Shown one piece after another: positions 23,695 to 26,045 of a DNA stretch of 26,045 nt (position 1 is the stretch's first letter; every line of letters starts with the position of its first letter). Source of the stretch: Gemmatimonadota bacterium (GTDB lineage Bacteria > Gemmatimonadota > Gemmatimonadetes > Palauibacterales > Palauibacteraceae); the NCBI GenBank assembly GCA_030601615.1, contig JAUVTH010000002.1:1-26045 (forward strand). The letters are read 5' to 3'. The notes beneath the pieces were generated by a model. That model was not told where the DNA came from. It searched no databases and saw nothing but the letters and a program-made list of their open reading frames with translations. The translations under genes and the position numbers were made by a program.

Positions 23695-24930
23695 TTGAGC
23701 CCCTCGCTCACCCTGGAAGGCTGGAATTGGAAGCGTATGGCCAGCCTGGTGGCCGGCGCGGGCATGACGGTGGCTGCGTACCGGACGATTCGACATTTCT
23801 TCACGGCCAACTACCCCGAGTCGATCTGGGAAGGGTCGTTCTGCGACATCTCGGCGTTCTTCAACTGCGACAGCTCGGCGTTCTCGGGCATCTCGGCGAT
23901 CGCCGGGGTCCCGATCGGCGTGTTCGGAGCGGTCCTGGGGGGAGTGGTTGTGCTCGGCGCGATCCTCCCGTCCGAGTCCCTGGAGCGAACCAATAAGAGC
24001 CTGGCGCTGCTCAACGGGATTGGCGTCGTATCACTGGCCATCTACACGGTGCTCGTTCTCGGCAGCATGTGCCTGCTGTGCGCAGGCTTCTACGCATTCT
24101 CGCTCGCCAGCCTATACCTGTTCTGGCGCTACGGCATCGACAGCGACAGGAAGGGATTCGCAGGTCGGTGGCTCAGGCCCTCGGCCGCCGTCCTCCTGGT
24201 CCTGACGTTGTTCACGGCCTCGCAGGCATGGGCCGCAGCCCGCTACCACGAGGCGAGGCGGGACGCACAGAGCGGAGGAGTGGCGGCCCGGGTGGTGAAC
24301 CAGTTCTTCAACCTTCCTGAGGTCGCCTGGCCCAGCGAGATCTCAACGTATCGGACGGCGTCGGCGACGGGAGCCTTCGAAGACGCTCCCATTCGGGTCG
24401 TGGAATTCGCCGACCTGCTGTGCAGTGACTGTCGCTACCTCAACGAGCAGATGGTGAGGCTGAAGGAGGAGTTCGCGGGGCAGATGAACGTGGCGTTCCA
24501 GTTCTTCCCCCTCGACGCACAGTGCAACGACGTCGTCGAGAAAGACAAGCACCCGGGCGCGTGCGACCTGTCGTACATGGCGGCCTACGATCCCGGGACT
24601 TTCAAGGTGATCCACGACGAGATCTTCGCCAACTCCGAGGAGGCGAAGACTCCCGAGTGGCGAGTGGAGCTGGCCCGGAGGCACGGAGTGGAAGCGGCGC
24701 TCACGGACTCCTCTACCATCGACCTGGTCGGCCGCTTGATTCGCACCGGGGAGGAGTACGAGAAGACATCCGAGGAGTACTCGCACGGCATCCGATCCAC
24801 ACCGACGATGATCATCAATAATCGCATGGTGATCGGGACGTTCCCGTATGAGCAGCTGCGCGCGATCTTCCAGGCTCTGGTGGACGAGGCGGAGGGGGGA
24901 GGGGAGTTCATGGAGAGTTGGGTGGAGTAG
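23695..24930 (+). CDS. VKOR-thioredoxin fusion protein
   Basis: A membrane protein that makes disulfide bonds in exported proteins. The 411-residue product joins a VKOR-like domain (about 15-180) to a thioredoxin domain (about 225-405). The VKOR part shows loop cysteines Cys50 and Cys58 in FCDISAFFNCDSSAFSG and the redox CxxC (Cys126/Cys129, MCLLC), with several hydrophobic membrane segments (about 16-35, 70-92, 104-145, 161-180). The thioredoxin part has CSDC (Cys243/Cys246), a cis-Pro site in STPTMI, and additional Cys277/Cys290. All expected redox cysteines are present. The start is TTG 23695, with AGGAGG 4 bp upstream. It is followed tail to tail by the minus-strand gene. Confidence 0.93.
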   Translation: MSPSLTLEGWNWKRMASLVAGAGMTVAAYRTIRHFFTANYPESIWEGSFCDISAFFNCDSSAFSGISAIAGVPIGVFGAVLGGVVVLGAILPSESLERTNKSLALLNGIGVVSLAIYTVLVLGSMCLLCAGFYAFSLASLYLFWRYGIDSDRKGFAGRWLRPSAAVLLVLTLFTASQAWAAARYHEARRDAQSGGVAARVVNQFFNLPEVAWPSEISTYRTASATGAFEDAPIRVVEFADLLCSDCRYLNEQMVRLKEEFAGQMNVAFQFFPLDAQCNDVVEKDKHPGACDLSYMAAYDPGTFKVIHDEIFANSEEAKTPEWRVELARRHGVEAALTDSSTIDLVGRLIRTGEEYEKTSEEYSHGIRSTPTMIINNRMVIGTFPYEQLRAIFQALVDEAEGGGEFMESWVE

Positions 24931-26045
24931 GCGGCGCCCAAGAGGTCTCGGGTGGTCCGGCACCGCCCATGGCCAGCCGATCCACCGCTTCGATCAGTCG
25001 TCCGATCTCTTCGTCGCTCGTGTAGCACGCACAGCCCGCCCGCAGCAGACCGTCCGGTTCCGCTCCCAGGCTCTCGGTCACCCCGGCCGCGTAGAAGTTG
25101 CCGTGCGACAGGAAGAGCCCCCATTCGGCGGCCAGGAGATCCGCCGCATCGCCCGGGGAGAGGCCCTCGATCGTGAACGAGAGCGTCGGCGTACGTGGCG
25201 TTCCGGGGGGCGGCCCGTACAGGCGGACTCCCGGCACCGCGGCCAGCCCCTTCCATAGAGTGGTGATCAGCTCCTCGCCCCGTCGAGACAGTTCCGCTAA
25301 GGTGGCATCAAGGCGGGCCATCCGGTCAGGCCCGTCAGCCAGCGAGGCCAGAAAGTCGACGGCCGCGCCGGCACCGGCGATCCCCTCGTGATTCAGGGTC
25401 CCCGTCTCCCACCGCTCGGGCGCGGTGTCCGGCGCCGGGGCCAGCTTGGGCGGCTGCACCTCGCTCAGCAGGTCCGGCCGCCCCCATAGCACTCCCACGT
25501 GCGGGCCATAGAACTTGTACGGCGAGCACACAAGGAAGTCGCATCCGAGGGTGCCCACATCGACCCTTTCGTGTGGCGCGAAGTGGACGGCGTCCACGAA
25601 CAGAATCGCTCCGGCCGATCGAGCCAGCTGCCTGGCGCGTGGCATGTCCACGATGGTCCCGAGAGCGTTGGAAGCGGCCGTGACCGCCACGAGCTTTGTG
25701 CGGTTCGAGATGAGCGACTCGAAGACGCCCCAGTCCAGGTCTCCCGTCGCGGGAGCCATGGGGACCGAGCGAACTACGACCCCTCGCTCGATCGCCAGGT
25801 CCTGCCACGGAGACACGTTGTCGTCGTGATCGAGTTCCGTAACCAGGATCTCATCCCCGGGCTCGAACCGGCGGCCGAGCGCCCGGGCCATATGAAACGT
25901 GAGCGTCGTCATAGTGGGCCCGAACACGATCTCACACGGCTTCCCTCCGACGTAGTCCGCCAGGGCCGCCCGGCTCGAGTCGAGCATTTCGTCCAGCTCG
26001 CGGGACGTAGCGAAATTCCAGTGAGCGTGCGCGTTGTGTCGGAGC
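24908..26045 (-). CDS. Class V aminotransferase, cysteine desulfurase-like, 5' end cut by window
   Basis: A pyridoxal-phosphate enzyme of the NifS/SufS fold. The frame remains open at the right edge, so the start is missing. The visible part contains NFATSRELDEML, PTMTTLTFHMAR, DHDDNVSPW, NALGTIVD, FVDAVHFAPH, and SPYKFYGPH (Lys binding pyridoxal phosphate), then WETGTLNHEG. This pattern best fits the cysteine desulfurase-like subfamily typified by VC1184. A C-terminal GCACY stretch holds two cysteines, but I cannot say one is the catalytic persulfide residue. The stop lies inside the end of the VKOR gene (23-bp convergent overlap). Confidence 0.86.
   Translation of the reverse strand, partial: LRHNAHAHWNFATSRELDEMLDSSRAALADYVGGKPCEIVFGPTMTTLTFHMARALGRRFEPGDEILVTELDHDDNVSPWQDLAIERGVVVRSVPMAPATGDLDWGVFESLISNRTKLVAVTAASNALGTIVDMPRARQLARSAGAILFVDAVHFAPHERVDVGTLGCDFLVCSPYKFYGPHVGVLWGRPDLLSEVQPPKLAPAPDTAPERWETGTLNHEGIAGAGAAVDFLASLADGPDRMARLDATLAELSRRGEELITTLWKGLAAVPGVRLYGPPPGTPRTPTLSFTIEGLSPGDAADLLAAEWGLFLSHGNFYAAGVTESLGAEPDGLLRAGCACYTSDEEIGRLIEAVDRLAMGGAGPPETSWAPPTPPNSP

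Overview
The window is GC-rich, gene-dense chromosomal DNA from a free-living bacterium. I favour Gemmatimonadota. The reasons are a lipoprotein with a Cys-Gly-Gly...STGP-type linker, two tandem S41 peptidases of the long GGGGI-type form, frequent GTG/TTG starts, and a bacterial inositol-lipid gene pair. This is an inference from gene style, not from a marker-gene tree. I see no rRNA, tRNA, CRISPR array, insertion sequence, phage gene or origin. Most of the content is core metabolism and cell maintenance.

Layout. (1) Positions 1-4769 hold hypF (5' end cut by the window), hypC, hypD and hypE, a translationally coupled set that builds the Fe(CN)2CO centre of a [NiFe]-hydrogenase. HypA, HypB and the hydrogenase are not in the window. 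A hairpin at the hypE stop separates it from a convergent, unrecognised lipoprotein gene (4814-5281, minus). (2) Positions 5485-7908 hold rpmE, prfA and prmC: ribosomal protein L31, release factor 1 and the methyltransferase that modifies RF1's GGQ loop. (3) Positions 8034-10448 hold a YlbF-family protein, a CDP-alcohol phosphatidyltransferase of the phosphatidylinositol-phosphate-synthase type, and myo-inositol-1-phosphate synthase, which together suggest synthesis of inositol phospholipids. (4) Positions 10537-14665 hold tmk and two tandem, intact S41 C-terminal-processing peptidases. (5) A minus-strand HU gene (14831-15124) has a clear promoter and shares a strong hairpin with the convergent peptidase gene.

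(6) Positions 15387-22993 form a long, tightly packed plus-strand run: rhodanese lipoprotein, L-asparaginase II (probably with a CTG start), a carboxymuconolactone decarboxylase-family protein, obg, dprA, hemW, hrcA and dnaJ, with many start/stop overlaps. (7) Positions 23116-24930 hold a DinB-like protein and a VKOR-thioredoxin fusion for disulfide-bond formation. The last gene, a class V aminotransferase on the minus strand (24908 to beyond 26045), overlaps the VKOR gene tail to tail by 23 bp.

I did not find a convincing undescribed system. The most useful leads are the inositol-lipid module with a palindrome over its probable -10 box, the CTG-initiated asparaginase, the tandem S41 pair, and an hrcA-dnaJ unit with no CIRCE site in view.
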